From: Marchantia polymorpha subsp. ruderalis
Lineage: Eukaryota; Streptophyta; Marchantiopsida; Marchantiales; Marchantiaceae
Reading direction: 5' to 3'
Assembly (NCBI GenBank): GCA_037833965.1
Contig: AP031351.1
Span: forward strand, 7,142,501 to 7,206,500
Length of the DNA: 64,000 nucleotides
The notes below the pieces were generated by a model that searched no databases, was not told the DNA's origin, and was given only the letters and a program-made list of their open reading frames with translations. Of the stretch, positions 37,801-51,126 are shown piece by piece. Numbering within the stretch: position 1 is the stretch's first letter; each line of letters begins with the position of its first letter. Both the position numbers and the translations under genes were made by a program.

Positions 37801-40580
37801 TAGAAGTAATACATAAATGACCCAGCGACTAAGGCTTTTCTTTTTCTTGGAATTATTCCTGAAGTGTAAGAAATTTCCACTCCGAACATTGAATGTTGGT
37901 GTCTGAGGTAAGCACAGTAAGTGCAGCGCAAGGCTACGGTAGCAAGACAAGGGACCGTACAAAAACCAGTTACCACTGCAGGCCTGCGCCGGTGAATAAG
38001 GAAAGTGAAAAACGAGAGCGGTGCGATGGGGATCGAACGGCTCCGAGGACCTGCACACTGCGCGGATATCGTTTCTCCGTGAATGTAGCCGAGCGCACTT
38101 CTCGGATCGTTCGTTAGATGCAGATCGGACGGCGCGGAGATTTCCCACACAATGCGGAGTTCCGCTTTCTGAGAATTTCCCCAGCCAGTCACGAACCCGG
38201 TACGACGCTTGCGTGGTCAGAAATATTGAGCCACAACGAGGTTACGGAGAGATAAGTCGGGGCTCGGAACACTCGAGCGAAAAGTTCAGAGCCAGTGGTT
38301 ACTGTGCGCGAGGGCAGGGTAGAGTGCGATCATCATCATCATCGTCGTCGTTGGGATGAAGGTGCCTTGCTGCGAGCCTCATGTCGCGTGTAGACTTCGG
38401 CGATCGTTGGTGGATTGTTGACTCTGATCTCCAACAAGAGTAAAACCGACGGATCGTTGGCAGGAAGATTCTCCGGAGATGCCCGGTGATTGATGCGCAC
38501 CGGCCCCCGCTCTCCGCCCTCCCTTCGGAGGCGCCATGTCCATGTTTGGTCAGCTGCTCACAACTCACGAAGTTGGAGCACGTTGCGACCGATCGAGCGA
38601 TCGAGTCGAGGCCTTGGACTGGCCTGGCCTGGCCCGGACCGGGCTCGAGGTCGGGGTCGACCTCGAGATCACAGCTGCTCGAGACGGCGAGGCCAGGGAT
38701 GAGGAGGAGGGGGGGGGATGCTTTGTCGTGGTGCGGGTGCCGGCTGGCTAAATTTACAGCTAGGAAGGGAGGAGAGCAGAACGAACGAGCAGGGGGCGGA
38801 TCGCGATCGACCATGCGATTCTCACATGCGATCCAGTAACAACACCCACCTACTACCGTAGTGGTCACAATAACCATGGAGGGGCGCTTTCCCTATTATA
38901 TGCTCTGGGGGTGCTCTCGAGTGGCAGCTTTCTTGGACTGGGAAAGTACCTCCAACCACCAGGTGGCGAGGAGGTGGTGGTGGTGAGGATAACCATCGTT
39001 ACAATGTCGCGATTCGCAGGGTGGAGTTGCGATTATCCTCGGTGCGCGGCTTTGACTCGTGGTCGCCAGCCACACGGCGGGCTAGTCAACTCACGGCTTC
39101 GCGATTTATCACCGACCACACACACGCCCACGCCATGCCTGCCTGCCAGGCGCGCTCAATCATGTTGGCTTTTTCACGCTTACTAGAGTTACGCCCGCGC
39201 CGGTGGCGCGGACCGGCAGGAGCCGGTGGCCGCGACAAGCCGGCCGGGAGCCGGCAAAGAAACAGGCCGTCGTCGGGGGTTTCATTGCGGTGTTCGGGCG
39301 AATATAGAAGTGGTCTGAATAACGTCCTCGGCCTAACTGTATCGAATTGAAGGCGAAGGACACGTGTGCGGCGACCGGGACAGGAGTTTAATATCTGTTC
39401 TTTCGTCCGCTGGAGTGTTGGCCATGGTTATTTGCAGACACAGCTCCGTCCATTTTGGGCCCACGTCCAGCATAACAGTGCGCGGTGATGTCACCGGAGC
39501 TTTTGCCGAGCGTTCTTGTTTGTTGTAGAGTACACAACTCACTTGGGGCACGGAACGAATTTCACTTCAGCTCGAGGTCTTCTTACCTCGCTGCTGCGTT
39601 TTGTTTAATCCGTGGGTCAGTGGCATCATCGCCTGCCGAATTATTCAACTATTATTCCCGTGGGGCCCAGGGGCCACGGACCCCGGAGAAGGCCGCGCCG
39701 CGCTAGCTTTCGTGTTCGCGATCGCGATTTTGAAAACGCTGAAGGTGGGAAAATTGCGGCCTACGCCAATCGCAGCGTGCCAGGTGGGGGCCGGGCCATC
39801 CTGGTGGTTACGAAGGGCTTATCATTGTTCCCGGGGCCTCCAGGCCACCGGCTGCAGCGCAGGACGAAAACGGTGGCCGCCCGTCCGATCGCATCATCTC
39901 GCGGCGCGCGGACCTTGTCAGTTCCGTTTCCCGGACGCCAACCGGAAGGAGCCGGTCGCGGCATGGTTACCTCCGCCCTGACACGGTTTTCCCCTTCGCA
40001 CAGACAGACAGCCAGCACAGCCAGCACAGGCGCACAGCGGAGTGGAGCCAGTCAGTCCTCCCCGCTCCGCTCCGCTTCGCTTTCGTCCCGGCCCGTCCCG
40101 TCCCGTCCCGTCTGGCTGGCTGGCTTTCCCTTCGGGTTCCCCGTCCGCGTCCGGGTCCGGGCCCGGGCCCGGGCCCGAGAGAGCGTGAGCGTGTACATTG
40201 CTTGTCGCTCGCGTCTCCCGTTGTCTCTCCTCTCTGGCCGTGGCCTGCTTGCTCTGCCCGCCTCGCGTCCCTCTCGTCCGGCTCTCCTCGTTCTGAGTGC
40301 GTGTCGCCGTGGCTCTCTTCCCCTCCTCGGTCGCTCCCTCGAGAGAGGACCGACCCTTTTCCTGGGCTCGGTGGAAAGTGAAACACAACATTGCCAGCAA
40401 TAGGCCCGCCTGCGCATCTCTCGTGCACACCGGCCTGACTGACTAGCGCCGGACTGGTCAATCGGGCTCAATTGCCGTAGGAACTTGTTGGTTAGGGAGC
40501 AGGAAGGGCCGATTGCGCTCGGGGTGAGGAAGAACGAGGCCCCGGGCGGGTTGGGTCGAGACCCTGACAGACATCCAGCG

Positions 40581-40583
<3 letters not shown>
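37801..40583 (+). promoter_or_regulatory. GC-rich promoter-like region upstream of the TRFL gene
   Basis: This stretch is markedly GC-rich and CpG-rich against AT-rich neighbours. It carries CCCGT and GGCT repeats near 40095-40128 and three GGGCCC units at 40159-40176. Long frames on both strands (for example plus 39612-40403 and minus 40052-40777) follow from the lack of AT-rich stops and are low-complexity, so I do not call them genes. With the (GA)32 run and a possible leader donor (CATG then GTGAGT near 40673), it would suit a promoter and non-coding first exon for the gene starting at 43017. This is inference; transcript starts are not visible. Confidence 0.35.

Positions 40584-40647
<64 letters not shown>
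40584..40647. repeat. (GA)32 microsatellite
   Basis: A pure GA dinucleotide run of about 64 bp on the plus strand. Long GA/CT runs are common in plant 5' leaders and bind GAGA-type factors (BBR/BPC family); here it lies between the GC-rich block and a possible leader splice donor. Confidence 0.9.
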
Positions 40648-40649
<2 letters not shown>

Positions 40650-43016
40650 CGAAGAGAGGTCAGGCGATTGCATGGTGAGTGGGTGGAAAGCGCAATTGAG
40701 AGGCGTCTGTCCAATTTGATGGGAAGGGCCGAATTGGCCGTGCAAAGAAGGCGGATCGAGGATCGTCCCGGTGTCATGGGAAGGGTTTAAGCTGGCATGC
40801 GCAAGATCAATGGGTGTGTGATGAGACTGGAGAGGGTTTAGTGGCGTCATGACAGGTCGAGGGTTTATCAGACAAAGATCCATGGCCTCACAGTTGATAA
40901 TTGAGACGTCTAGGACAACAGGTTGCTATGTCGGAGTAGAACATGGGTTTCTGCTGGTAAGTTGCCACCTGATCTTGGGGTTTTAGAAGTAAGAAGTGAG
41001 GCCATGGGGTTTTGGACGTTCATTCGAGAGTATCATTGTGGCCTGCTTGTACATCTGCGCATGCTGTTACACATGACGTATTCTGATGCTGGTCTCCTGC
41101 ACTTTCACGTCGTCCCAAACGAGGCTCTTGAAACTGTACTCAATTGTTCGTGGAACAAGTCTGTTTGATATTGTATGACAGTTCACAACATTTGGGGAGG
41201 GAGCCTCTCGGCCATACGCTAGTTAACTCGGTCAGCCTGCATGCGACTTTCGGTGACGCCGAGGCCAGATACGGGGGATTGGGTGTTATGAAGTTCTAGT
41301 GACGATGAAGGCGGTCAATTTCTCGTCGTTGACACTCGTTTTTCATCGCCAACTGTTTTTTGACCGTTTCATCTCGCGGCATTCCCAATCTGAAGTGAGG
41401 AACAGAGTAGCAATCTGCGTGGCCATCGAATTGTTATACCTCCGTAAAAGTCATCGTCGTCTCAATGCGACTCGGAAAGAACCCGAAGAAGTGTGTACAT
41501 GGTCGATGTGGTCCGTCGTGCACTGGTTGGGTCACAACCAATTGATCATATGGGTCAATCATGTGCTGTATGGCCAGCTAATGCCAAGAACTACCTGTGA
41601 AGCCGCGGTGACTTGATCCGGCGACAGCGAGCTCTTGTCATACTGGGAGGAATGGTCGTCCGTAAACTGAGATGGCCTCTGTCCCGAAAGTACTGTGTCC
41701 GGGCCAGTGACTGATCAAGGGGTTTTAGGACAAGGTTTCTCTTGCTTTGTTCTAAGTTGAGGAATGTGCAACTTAATGCCTTTGAACTTGAACCTGTGAA
41801 TATTGTGGTAATTTCGCCAGCGGTTGTTGCATGTTGTTCAGATCAGCGAAGTTTTCGATCGGGCTTTGCGTACTTCCTGTTTATTTTGTCCCGTTTTGAA
41901 TCACGTATTTGTAACCTGTCTGACTTGTGATGCGACTGTTGTGCACTTTCAAAGAGTCAAAGTGCATGGGAAGAGCAAGCGAGTTATACTTCGATCAAGG
42001 AGAGACTCAATGAAAGAGCCTCGTGCTCTCGAGAGTCTGTTGGACTGAAAAAGCTCCAATCGGACTTCTTGCAACATGGCTCTGTATACGTTCCAGATGG
42101 ACGTACATGGCAGCGATAAGAACAGAGAAGCTATGGAGTATAACTGCTTGGCGAATTCTGAAGGAAGGCCATAGGTTTGTGGCTAGAAATCACTATCTGG
42201 CGGACAAGTTGCTGCGATCGACAGTTTGCTTCTCTGATGATTCCCTTAGGAGTTGTGATGTTCTTTGACTAGTGACGGTGGAGCAAGATAGGCTGAAATT
42301 AGGCTGTTGAAAGTTTTCTTCTGGGATGCGATCTGATCGACGACCATGCGTCGACATTTGTTTCTTGAAGAATGCTGCTTTCGGAACTTTGATCGCATAT
42401 GATATGCGTCAAACACTAATGCGGAGGTCAGGGTACTCAACGTAGTCACCTTAGCCTACGATGCAAACTCGCCAGCAGCAGTTATCGGCCTGACCAAGCT
42501 AGGCACGAGCCAAATAACTAGTCTCATCGACGGTTTTCTCGTGAAAAGCCAATGCACGTGATCTAAATTAATCTTGCAGTTCTGTCTGGAACAGTTATAA
42601 GGGTCGTGTATCAAGTCAGGTGCTCGCACTTCTAATTCTCAAGGTTTTGTGGTTCATCCTGTCAGGGCTCAGCTGCCGAATCAGGAGTTGACCACCATCC
42701 ACAGATTAAGTTGATACCCGCTGGAAAAGCACGCGAATTGTAGAGAGGCACCGTAAACAGTCGATTAAAGGATTGATCAAGAGGTATTTTGGTCGCGTAG
42801 GCGACATTTGGATGAGACGCCGGTCAGGACAGGCTGTATCCAGTTACAATCTCAAATCGCCTGGAGCCTTCAAGAACGTACATCATGAATCAGGAGAGAA
42901 CTTGTGAAGGAGCTTCTTAGTAAAGGGACACTGCGGATTTGATTCTTCGCGGAGTTTGAAATTTAGATTACAGAATTCGTGAAATTTTGGAAATCTCCAG
43001 AAGGTAATGTAGGAGG
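40648..43016 (+). other. Probable 5' leader intron of the TRFL gene
   Basis: About 2.4 kb without a supported gene. A donor-like CATG/GTGAGT near 40673 and an acceptor-like AAATCTCCAG near 43000 would define a leader intron ending just before the start codon at 43017. Open frames within (for example 41299-41616) have no family features. Confidence 0.3.
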
Positions 43017-46000
43017 ATGGAGGCTCGAAGTCGACGAGTTGGGGGTGGATTTCCAGGTTACAATGGCCCTGCCCTGCCTCGTGCTATGCGCTCCTCCAGG
43101 GTATGAGCTCGTTCTTCTCGTATGAATATTCTGTCTGTGTCTGCCAATTCTTCATCCTCTTGTGGGCAATTTGCCAAACGCATGTACAGGTTGTGTTGTT
43201 GAACCCTGCTGTGTAGATTTTGTATCTGTTGACTGTTGATGATCATCGCTTTAGACAACTCGTGGCTTTGTTCCTTCTATCGTTTCGGAGAAAAACTTAC
43301 ATTGGAAGTGCAACTGCTTCTGTAGTTCATATATACCTCTAGATTTTTTGTTGTCAGTAACATCGCGAACAGTGATAACCCCTGATTACCGAGCACACTG
43401 TCTCCCTCTTCTTGTATAATAACCCCTTTGTGGAAAGATTGTGACACTTTGATTTGGCTGTTGGCAATTGAGGAGTGAATTACCTTGATTGGATTGGCTA
43501 ACAACGTTAAGATGCAAAATAGTGAAGCTTAAGATTGCCCCAGTCAATTGTAGGCTTCATGATGGTTTGAACCCAGCGTAAGAGCCATAAATGTTTCCCG
43601 CAGGTGGACGTATTGAACTAGAACAATCTCAAAATTCTAAATCTCAATACGACAAAGTTTCATAGCAATATTCACTGATATTTGTGTTCTTCCTCCTGCA
43701 AGTGATTGACGTGTTTCATGTTGGAAATTGAATAGGGACGTGGAGAAGCGGCTAGAAAGGCAACTGTGTGCGGAGGGAGAGCTGGATTTTTTGAGCTACT
43801 TGCCACTGTAGCAGGGCAAATTTTACAGGATGATAGCAATGGGGAGGAGCAAGATTTGTCAAATATATCTGGCGTGAAGCTAAAGTGTTCAGAACTGAAG
43901 GAAAAGGATTCAGAGTCGTATGCCAGGATCTCTCTTGCGAAGAAAACGCTATGTGAGCCATCCTCAATTGCAGCTTCATGCTTGAACTCATTGCGAGCAG
44001 GCATTAGAGATGAGGAAGCGAGGAAGCACTTCGGTTTAGAAAAAGAAGAGGATGAATCCGCCGAATCAGCTCACATGGTAGTCAACAGATCGTACGTTTC
44101 TTGCTCATCTCCAGAAACACGAAATCAGACCCTGCTTGGGTCCGACAAGGTAGTCACTGCAAGGAGTGATTGCGTAACAGTAAGTACTCCAGAGCAAAAG
44201 GTTCCTGAAGGTAACAAACAGATGGCCGTATCTGTTTCTGATAATGACGAAAACCAGACAATCAAATCTGATCCCGAGTCTAGTCTCTCCTCGGCGATTA
44301 AAGATGCTTCAGATTCTGATGAAATGCATCTAGAAACTAGAGAACCTGTTGAACGGCTGCAAATTCCCAAGATTGAAGACCTGGAAGATGGGGACCACTT
44401 GGATGACCGGAAGGAGCGTAAGTTTAGCATTCGAGGTAATGAACAGCTTATTGACATGGAAATTGATCTGCCTAAGGCTTCTGTGATGGAAGGAAGCATG
44501 CTTTACGAAGGTCATGATCCTGTGTCGAGTACTGCATCGGAGGCGACTAAACCGGAACCCTCTTCTGGTGAAGTCACGCATCTACATAGTTGCTTGGCTT
44601 CCAGAGAGGAAGACGCATTGCTTAGAGACGTGGTTAGGAGTTCGAAACGTATCATTGACGACACCGCGAGGAGTCCGGGTGACAAGAAACCATGGAAACG
44701 CACAGATCCTTGTGGTAAAGAGGATGAGGGCGAATCAGGTGTCGAAGTCGATGATAAGAGCATTTTTGAAACCAGAAAACCATTGAAAGTCACGGATGTG
44801 ATTCTAGGTAGATTAGTTGCTGAAAAAGTTGGAGTAGAACGTGGATTTGTAAGTGAGCAGATTTTGGAAAGTAGCAGGGAGAGAATTCTCTCCAAAGACA
44901 ACAATAACTGTTCTTCGAAGCGGAATCTGCCTGAGAATGTCTCACAGAAGCTGAAGGACTCTTACGCCAAGGGTATGAGAGCAAGAAAAGTTGTAAAGAT
45001 GGTTAAGCGCAGCCGTGTTTCAAATTCCCGGAGCAAGAGAAAGCACGCCGAGATGGAAGCTGCAGCAGATTCAGGTTTGAGCAAATTCTTCCTCAAATTG
45101 TCTAGCTGCAATGTCTCGGGTTTCGGAAGAAATTTTTGTCTTAGTCGCCTTTGATTCGTAACGTTGCACAAATTTTTAACAGATGATTTTCACTCGAGTT
45201 TGAAGCCTCGGTTGTTCTAGCCTTAATGGGCAAATAGAAATGTATTTCCACCTGAACAAGTACTAGAACATTCATCGTAAGGCAGCACAGTTTGACATAT
45301 CTGACAGTTGATAGCATTGCGTGTTCGTCACTGGAAACTTGTTTAGGACTATAGAGTTGCTGATATGACCATGTCTGTTGTTGCACGTGAGAGATCCTAT
45401 GAGATTCTTGCACATTTGCTAGAACTTTTCTGTTGTTTTTATTTTCAGACGAGGCGCAAGGGAAGAAGGCGTACTATAGAGGTCTGTCGTACACTCGACA
45501 ACGGACATCCAGAGGACTGCCAGCTAAACGAAAGCGGATGGCTGATGGTGCACCGTCAAGCTCTCCAGAGTTGCATGTGAACACCAGTGATCTAATGGAG
45601 CTTGGTTTTGATTGCGCGGAAGGGGAGCCACCTGCAGCGGCAGCTAAATTAAGAAGTGGTAAGTACTTCCCACAGTACAAGAAGAAAAGTTTACATTTAT
45701 GCATCTAATGGAAAAGAGTTTAGCTGGACGATGAGGCATAAGATATTTTGTTATTTTCGTCCTTCTATCTTATTTGTGGTGAGAGAAGCACTTTTTTTAA
45801 ATTTGAAGTCAACTTGACCAAATTCACATATTTATTAAGTCTTCGAAACTGTAGATGTTTTGTTGTGGACTCTTGAATAAGAGAAGCTTTTAGAGAGGGG
45901 CAATGGCACAACTAATCTTTGTGCATGTGATTGTAGCATGCAATGGAAGCGTCATAGGCATGAATGGTGCTAGGGAGTGGCAGACAATTTAAATATTTCC

Positions 46001-49000
46001 AGATTTGCGCATAGACTTGGGATGTGGGACTAATAAATTAACTTTGACAGAGGCGAGCAAACTCATCATCCGTTATCTTACCCGAGATGCCTTGTTCCGT
46101 TTCTTCTCTTTTGAAGAGATGCACCGTAACCTCAGTCACCAAGTCGTTAGATTCCATTATAGCTTACCAGAATCCGCAATTAAATCAGAACAGCATCTCT
46201 AATCCTGTCACTGGTAACCACAATCTGTCACTACCGGGAAGTATTGTATACTTCCACCCTGTTAGGAAATGTCAAAGACGATAAATCAGTTGGCTTCTTC
46301 TTCTTTTTGGAAGTGGACCCTCGGTGTAGTTGATAGTTCGGTGGATTACCAGAAAGTGCTATTTGAATTTGCAATCTCGTTGAGTCCATCAATACTCAAG
46401 AACATGCACTCCTATGGATATCTATCTTCATAAAGACTCATTACATGCTTGTAGGGGTGGGGGTTGAGAGAGAGGATGAAGCCTTGAAATATCCTGCGCC
46501 ACTTGTGTCAAGGATTGGAGAAAATTCCTCGTTAAGCAAAGAGAACAACAATGAGTATTTGCTTTTTGTTTGAGGACATCTGATCAAGGGAGATGAGTGT
46601 AATGCAGGATAATCAGTAAGTCTTGTCCAAGCGAGAAGGAAGTGAATTGTACTTATTTTGCGTTGTATGTATGCCTAGTCTTTTGATCCTAGTTCAAATC
46701 TCCCAGAAAGCAGCCATGTGGATAGAGAGGATATCTAAAACTCGATTATCAACAAAATAAGCTCTTCATCCAGCACCTGAGTCTCGTTTCTCTTATTTCA
46801 TGTGATACAAGTCCCAAAACTTGTGGTTGATAGAAGCTTCAAGTTACCCGTGCTCGTTACACGGCTTTATCTTTATACAAACACGGTTGCAAACTTGGCC
46901 AGATAAACACAATGGAAAAGGCGAGCACGTAGGAGGAATTGATCAGGCGCGGAATGCTTTTGTGGAATCTGCATGTACAGGTGGGCAGTGGGAACTAACG
47001 TTTTTGACGACGTGAATCTCATGGTACATGTTGATTCGAACCTGGCTACAAAACATAAACCCATAAGCAGTAACTTATGCCAGATATTTATGATAGTTTT
47101 ACCAAAGGAAATCTGTGTTTACTGAGAGACAAACTTTTTGGTTTTGCAGCTAAAGCTGCGAGTGTTGCAACTTCTCCAACAGCCAAGGGTTCGGCGAAGT
47201 TATCGAAGAAGTCAAATGAACCTCATGGTGCGATACTAACTGATTTCTTATTCGATATATCATGGTTATAATCCTTGCCAATATGCCTACAGCGTGTACT
47301 AAAAACATTTCGTTCTCCTTGCCATGCAGTCAAGCTCACCATCAAATCTTTCACAGTTCCAGAATTATCTGTCGATCTACCCGAATCAGCAACAGTATCC
47401 AGCCTCAAGGTGAGATGCGTTTTTGTAAACTGTGGTCTCAGCCTAGTAGCTTGTTTCGTACTGTTTACAACATCAATACAGTTGCTTGAAGTCTTTGCGT
47501 GCATCTAAAGCAGTTTACTTTTACGGATCGGCAGACCTTTTTTCTAGAGCATAAGCAATTTGTTTCTCTTGTAAATGGTGTTTAATATTTCATATCTATA
47601 TTATTTCTTATCCATTAGCTTCTCATGTGTGAACAGCGAGCTGTGATGGATGCGGCGATGAATCTTCTAGGTGGGGGTTTGAGGGTTCGAGTGCTTCTCC
47701 AAGGCAAAAAGGTTCCCGATGAAGGCGCAACTTTGGCTCAAGTTGGTATTTCTCGTAGTGTCAAGCCAGATTCATTGGGTTTCATGCTGGAGCCGAGTCC
47801 TTTGCCTACGTCACCCACATCAACGTCCGAAGATCCTCTCCTCGTTCTGTCTCGCGCTGCTGGTCAGCCATCTCCACGGTAATAAGAGTTACACTCACTT
47901 GTCGAGTCCAGTATATTGAAGGCCATATGAATGTCCTGGATCTTAGCGATATCGACATAGGATCACTCAAAAAGGGAATCATAATGAGCTAAAACTGTTT
48001 CTACGCTGATCTTTGTTTTTGAAGTTGAGACCTTATTTAACCAAGTCCGAACTTGAATATCACAAATCTTACAAGTAAATGAGAGACTAATCTTACAAGA
48101 TTAGAGTCATGTGCAGGAGTATCTGCTCCTCAGACTTGCGCCTTTCTTTGCCTTGTCATCGTACCTCTTATTGAGTGATAGGGTTTAGGGTTGATTGTGG
48201 ATTTGTGGTAGTGGTCAGGTATACAGCTCGTAAGTCAGTGTAGTTCTCCTTTTGAATTGGTGAAATATTTTAACTCTGCCTTGTGTGCGATCCGTATACG
48301 AGTACTTATGGGTGGTGCTGTTCTTGAATTGATTCGATGACTTGCTAACGGATGTTGTTTGTTTAAATTCAGATTCAACGGATTTGGATCTCCAGGCATG
48401 CCTAGTGCTGCTGAGCTGGGAAGTCGGTGTCCACAAAAGACACGATCAAATAAGGGTACCGGAGGACCAGTTGATGGAGAGGCATACACTGCACCAGTGT
48501 CAGGAGATCACAATGAAGCTAAGAGATCAGGGATGACATTCCAAGGTCCACAAGAGGATGCCCTTAAAGGATGCCCTGTCAGCAAGCCCAAGTCAGGCTT
48601 AAATGAACGAATGTCATTATCACCCCACTCAACGAGGGTTGCAGCTGCCGGAGCTTTGGCAGCTATAAGAGCACAGGCTGATGCAAGTCGTCGGTCTGCA
48701 AAGAACGAATCTGATTCAGCAACTCCTGCTTCTCATACGCTTGCTCATGAAACAATGGTTCCCGGTTCGGGAGCTATTATTCTACACCCTGGCATGAATG
48801 TGGGTGAGAATATGCAGGGCTTAGCACTTGTTCCTGTACGACAGAAGTCGCATTCTATGGACGTAGGTAAACGCCGTGTTCGTAGACCTTTTAGTGTGAG
48901 TGAGGTGGAGGCTCTGGTACACGCCGTGGAGAAGCTTGGAACTGGCAGGTAAATTGATCTTCTTTAGATGTTCCATCGTGTAAAAGCAATGATGTAGCTT

Positions 49001-51126
49001 TGGTTCTACAAGAATCAGTAGAGGTTTATCTCTGGTTACTAATTAGAAATTGTCATTGTAACTTTACTTACAGATGGCGCGATGTTAAATTGCGAGCATT
49101 TGATCAGGCCAAGCACCGTACATATGTCGATCTGAAGGTAATATTCCACACTTTTCCTCATATCTTCTATTACTTAAGATAATTATAGGGAGCACAAGAT
49201 GCCACTGCTTCTACTCTCCAGAATGTTTACATTTGTTTGCTTGCTAAAGTAGGCTAGTGAGCAAAGTACTATGGTCAGACCGGTGCATCATGATTTCACC
49301 GGGCTATCTAGCGAAATGACTTTCTCTTGGCACTGTGGTTCATCGACATGCCCCCAGCTATAACAAGTACTATGGTCTGACAACAATTTTCGTACACGAA
49401 CATTAGTCTGTGGGTTCAACAGCTTGCTTGCTGCATCACTCCATTTGACCAAGCTCTGAGAGCGCTGCACAAAATCCACAATTATCTCCGAGACTTAGCC
49501 TATATCTTGCCAGATGGAAGACCTCTTTTAGCTCTCCAGTCTTGCGCTCCCATCTTCTTGAGCTGCTGCCATGTTCAGCATACGTAAAGAACAAATGCCC
49601 CTGGTTTGTTATGTTTCTTATGCGTGTCTCTCCTCTAGCCTACCTGGGAAGTTAATACTGCCGATAGATGCTCATGATAGAAGAATGGTGAGTTTCCGAC
49701 GGACAAGATTGATGCGGTGGACAAGAGCAGAGATAGGAAGTTTCAAGATAGTACTGGACGTTCCCGCAATGTCTTTTGTTGATTCATTAGCTTGTAGGTG
49801 CAGACAGTCAGCTGGACAGAGCAATATTTGCCTGCCACCCAGGTGTGCGCTTCACCTCATTCTCAACCAAGAACTGTATTTCACTGCAGGGGTTCCAATG
49901 GTTGTCCTCAGAACAAATAGCTGTGTAAATCCATCTGTATCAAACAATTCCCTAAATATGCACATACATGAAAGCCTTGTATTTGGAGTAGGAAATACGA
50001 CTGGAACATGGGAGGTGAAGAATGTTCCTGAAAAACACTTTCTTGCTGTACCTTGACATATTGCGTATGTGATGGACCTGATTTAGCAGTCCTGCGGAAT
50101 ATGCTAGTCTGTTGATGCTATCTTCTGGAAGGTTTACTTCCGATTGAGATTATCCTGTGGTGTCCATTCCATTTGAGATCTGTTCGTGGTGCTCTGTTAC
50201 TGACACCTACCTCATTTGCAAGCAAGAGATCTAAAGGACTAGGAAGATTTCTCAGCTCCTCTTGTAGATTCTGATTGAAATTTTGAGAATCTAGACCGGA
50301 TGAAGGGACTAGTATGGAGGGAAAAGAAGTTCCAGTGACAAAATATATATGAAAAATAGATAGAATACCAAGGACTCACACTTGGTGTATACTTCTGATA
50401 ACGTGATCACTTACGACGTTCTAGTTTAAACGCCATCAGCAACTGCTCATGCAGGCCTATGGCAATCTTGAAAGATGTAAGACATTTTACTTGGGTTCTT
50501 CAGGCGAAACTCAGTTCCTGTGATTCCACTAGGTGACTGTTCCGTTAACACCTGCCGTAGGATCTCAAGTTTGACAGACAAATATATGGTCTCGTTGAAC
50601 TCGTGGAATGTCTTGAAGTGAACGCACAGCCTTCATTTCTAGCCGCCCTGAAGCTCCCTCCCATCAACTTGCCAATGCTAGTGATGTGGAAGTTCAATTT
50701 AGTTCGAGAAAGTTTGAACCATTCACGAGGTCTTTGTTAGATTCATTTTGTAAGCCTCAGACAGCCCCGCTTGTTAACCAAACAAAGCTGTTATGCATAG
50801 TATTGGATACAGGTCTTGACTTGATATTTAGACTCTAGTATAATCCTCCAAACATATACCTGTGGGAAGTTGTTTGATTGACAAATAAACTCTCCGCAGT
50901 TGGGTTTCTGATGCGCTTCTTAAGGTTGCATTTCTTACAGCGTTATGCTTTGCATGTTGATTTTGAAATACAGGACAAATGGAAGACACTCGTCCACACA
51001 GCACGTATAGCACCCCACCAGCGACGAGGGGAGCCCGTCCCACAGGAACTTTTGGAACGTGTCACCCACGCCCACACTTACTGGACGGCACAGGCAGCTA
51101 AGCAGCAAGCAGAACTTGACTATTGA
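43017..51126 (+). CDS. Telomere repeat-binding protein, TRP1/TRFL type (complete)
   Basis: Nuclear protein expected to bind double-stranded TTTAGGG telomere repeats. Exons are 43017-43100, 43736-45074, 45449-45658, 47150-47227, 47330-47409, 47619-47878, 48373-48948, 49074-49137 and 50974-51126; all sites are GT/AG and phases close to 947 codons. The short first exon (GFPGYNGPALPRA) followed by FFELLATVAGQIL matches the start of Arabidopsis TRP1 (GFNGYQVP, then FDLLAAVAG). Residues about 60-470 are acidic and Ser-rich, with a basic patch near 455. A ubiquitin-like domain follows (VKLTIKSFTVPELSVDLP to LLQGKKVPDEGATLAQVGI). The C-terminal Myb/telobox domain runs from RRPFSVSEVEALVHAVEKL through the helix VDLKDKWKTLVHTA, with the plant-specific extension RRGEPVPQELLERV. 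The domain is split by introns after GR and after DLK; the last intron is 1.8 kb. Binding is expected from the family and was not tested. Confidence 0.94.
48179..48192 (+). promoter_or_regulatory. Two tandem plant telomere-type repeats in intron 6
   Basis: TAGGGTTTAGGGTT contains two linked TTTAGGG-phase units and a telo-box. It lies in intron 6 (47879-48372) of the gene for a TTTAGGG-binding protein. It could be an intronic binding site, or chance; telo-boxes are frequent in plant genes. Confidence 0.4.

Noticed and set aside
38299-38877. A 192-codon minus-strand frame in the GC-rich block
   Set aside because: Composition is driven by GC-rich repeats and an (ATC)n run giving poly-Asp; no family features, and overlapping frames exist on the other strand.
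39612-40777. Long frames on both strands (up to 263 codons)
   Set aside because: Absence of stops is explained by high GC and dinucleotide repeats; residues are Arg/Ala/Ser/Gly-rich and repetitive, without domains.
44125-44904. Minus-strand frames of 80-130 codons
   Set aside because: Antisense shadows of the large second exon of the telomere-binding-protein gene.
46680-46715. B-box-like AGTTCAAATC
   Set aside because: Lies in intron 3 of the TRFL gene and lacks the rest of a tRNA fold.
49571-50056. A 161-codon plus-strand frame
   Set aside because: Lies wholly inside the last intron of the TRFL gene and shows no recognised domain; kept only as an observation.
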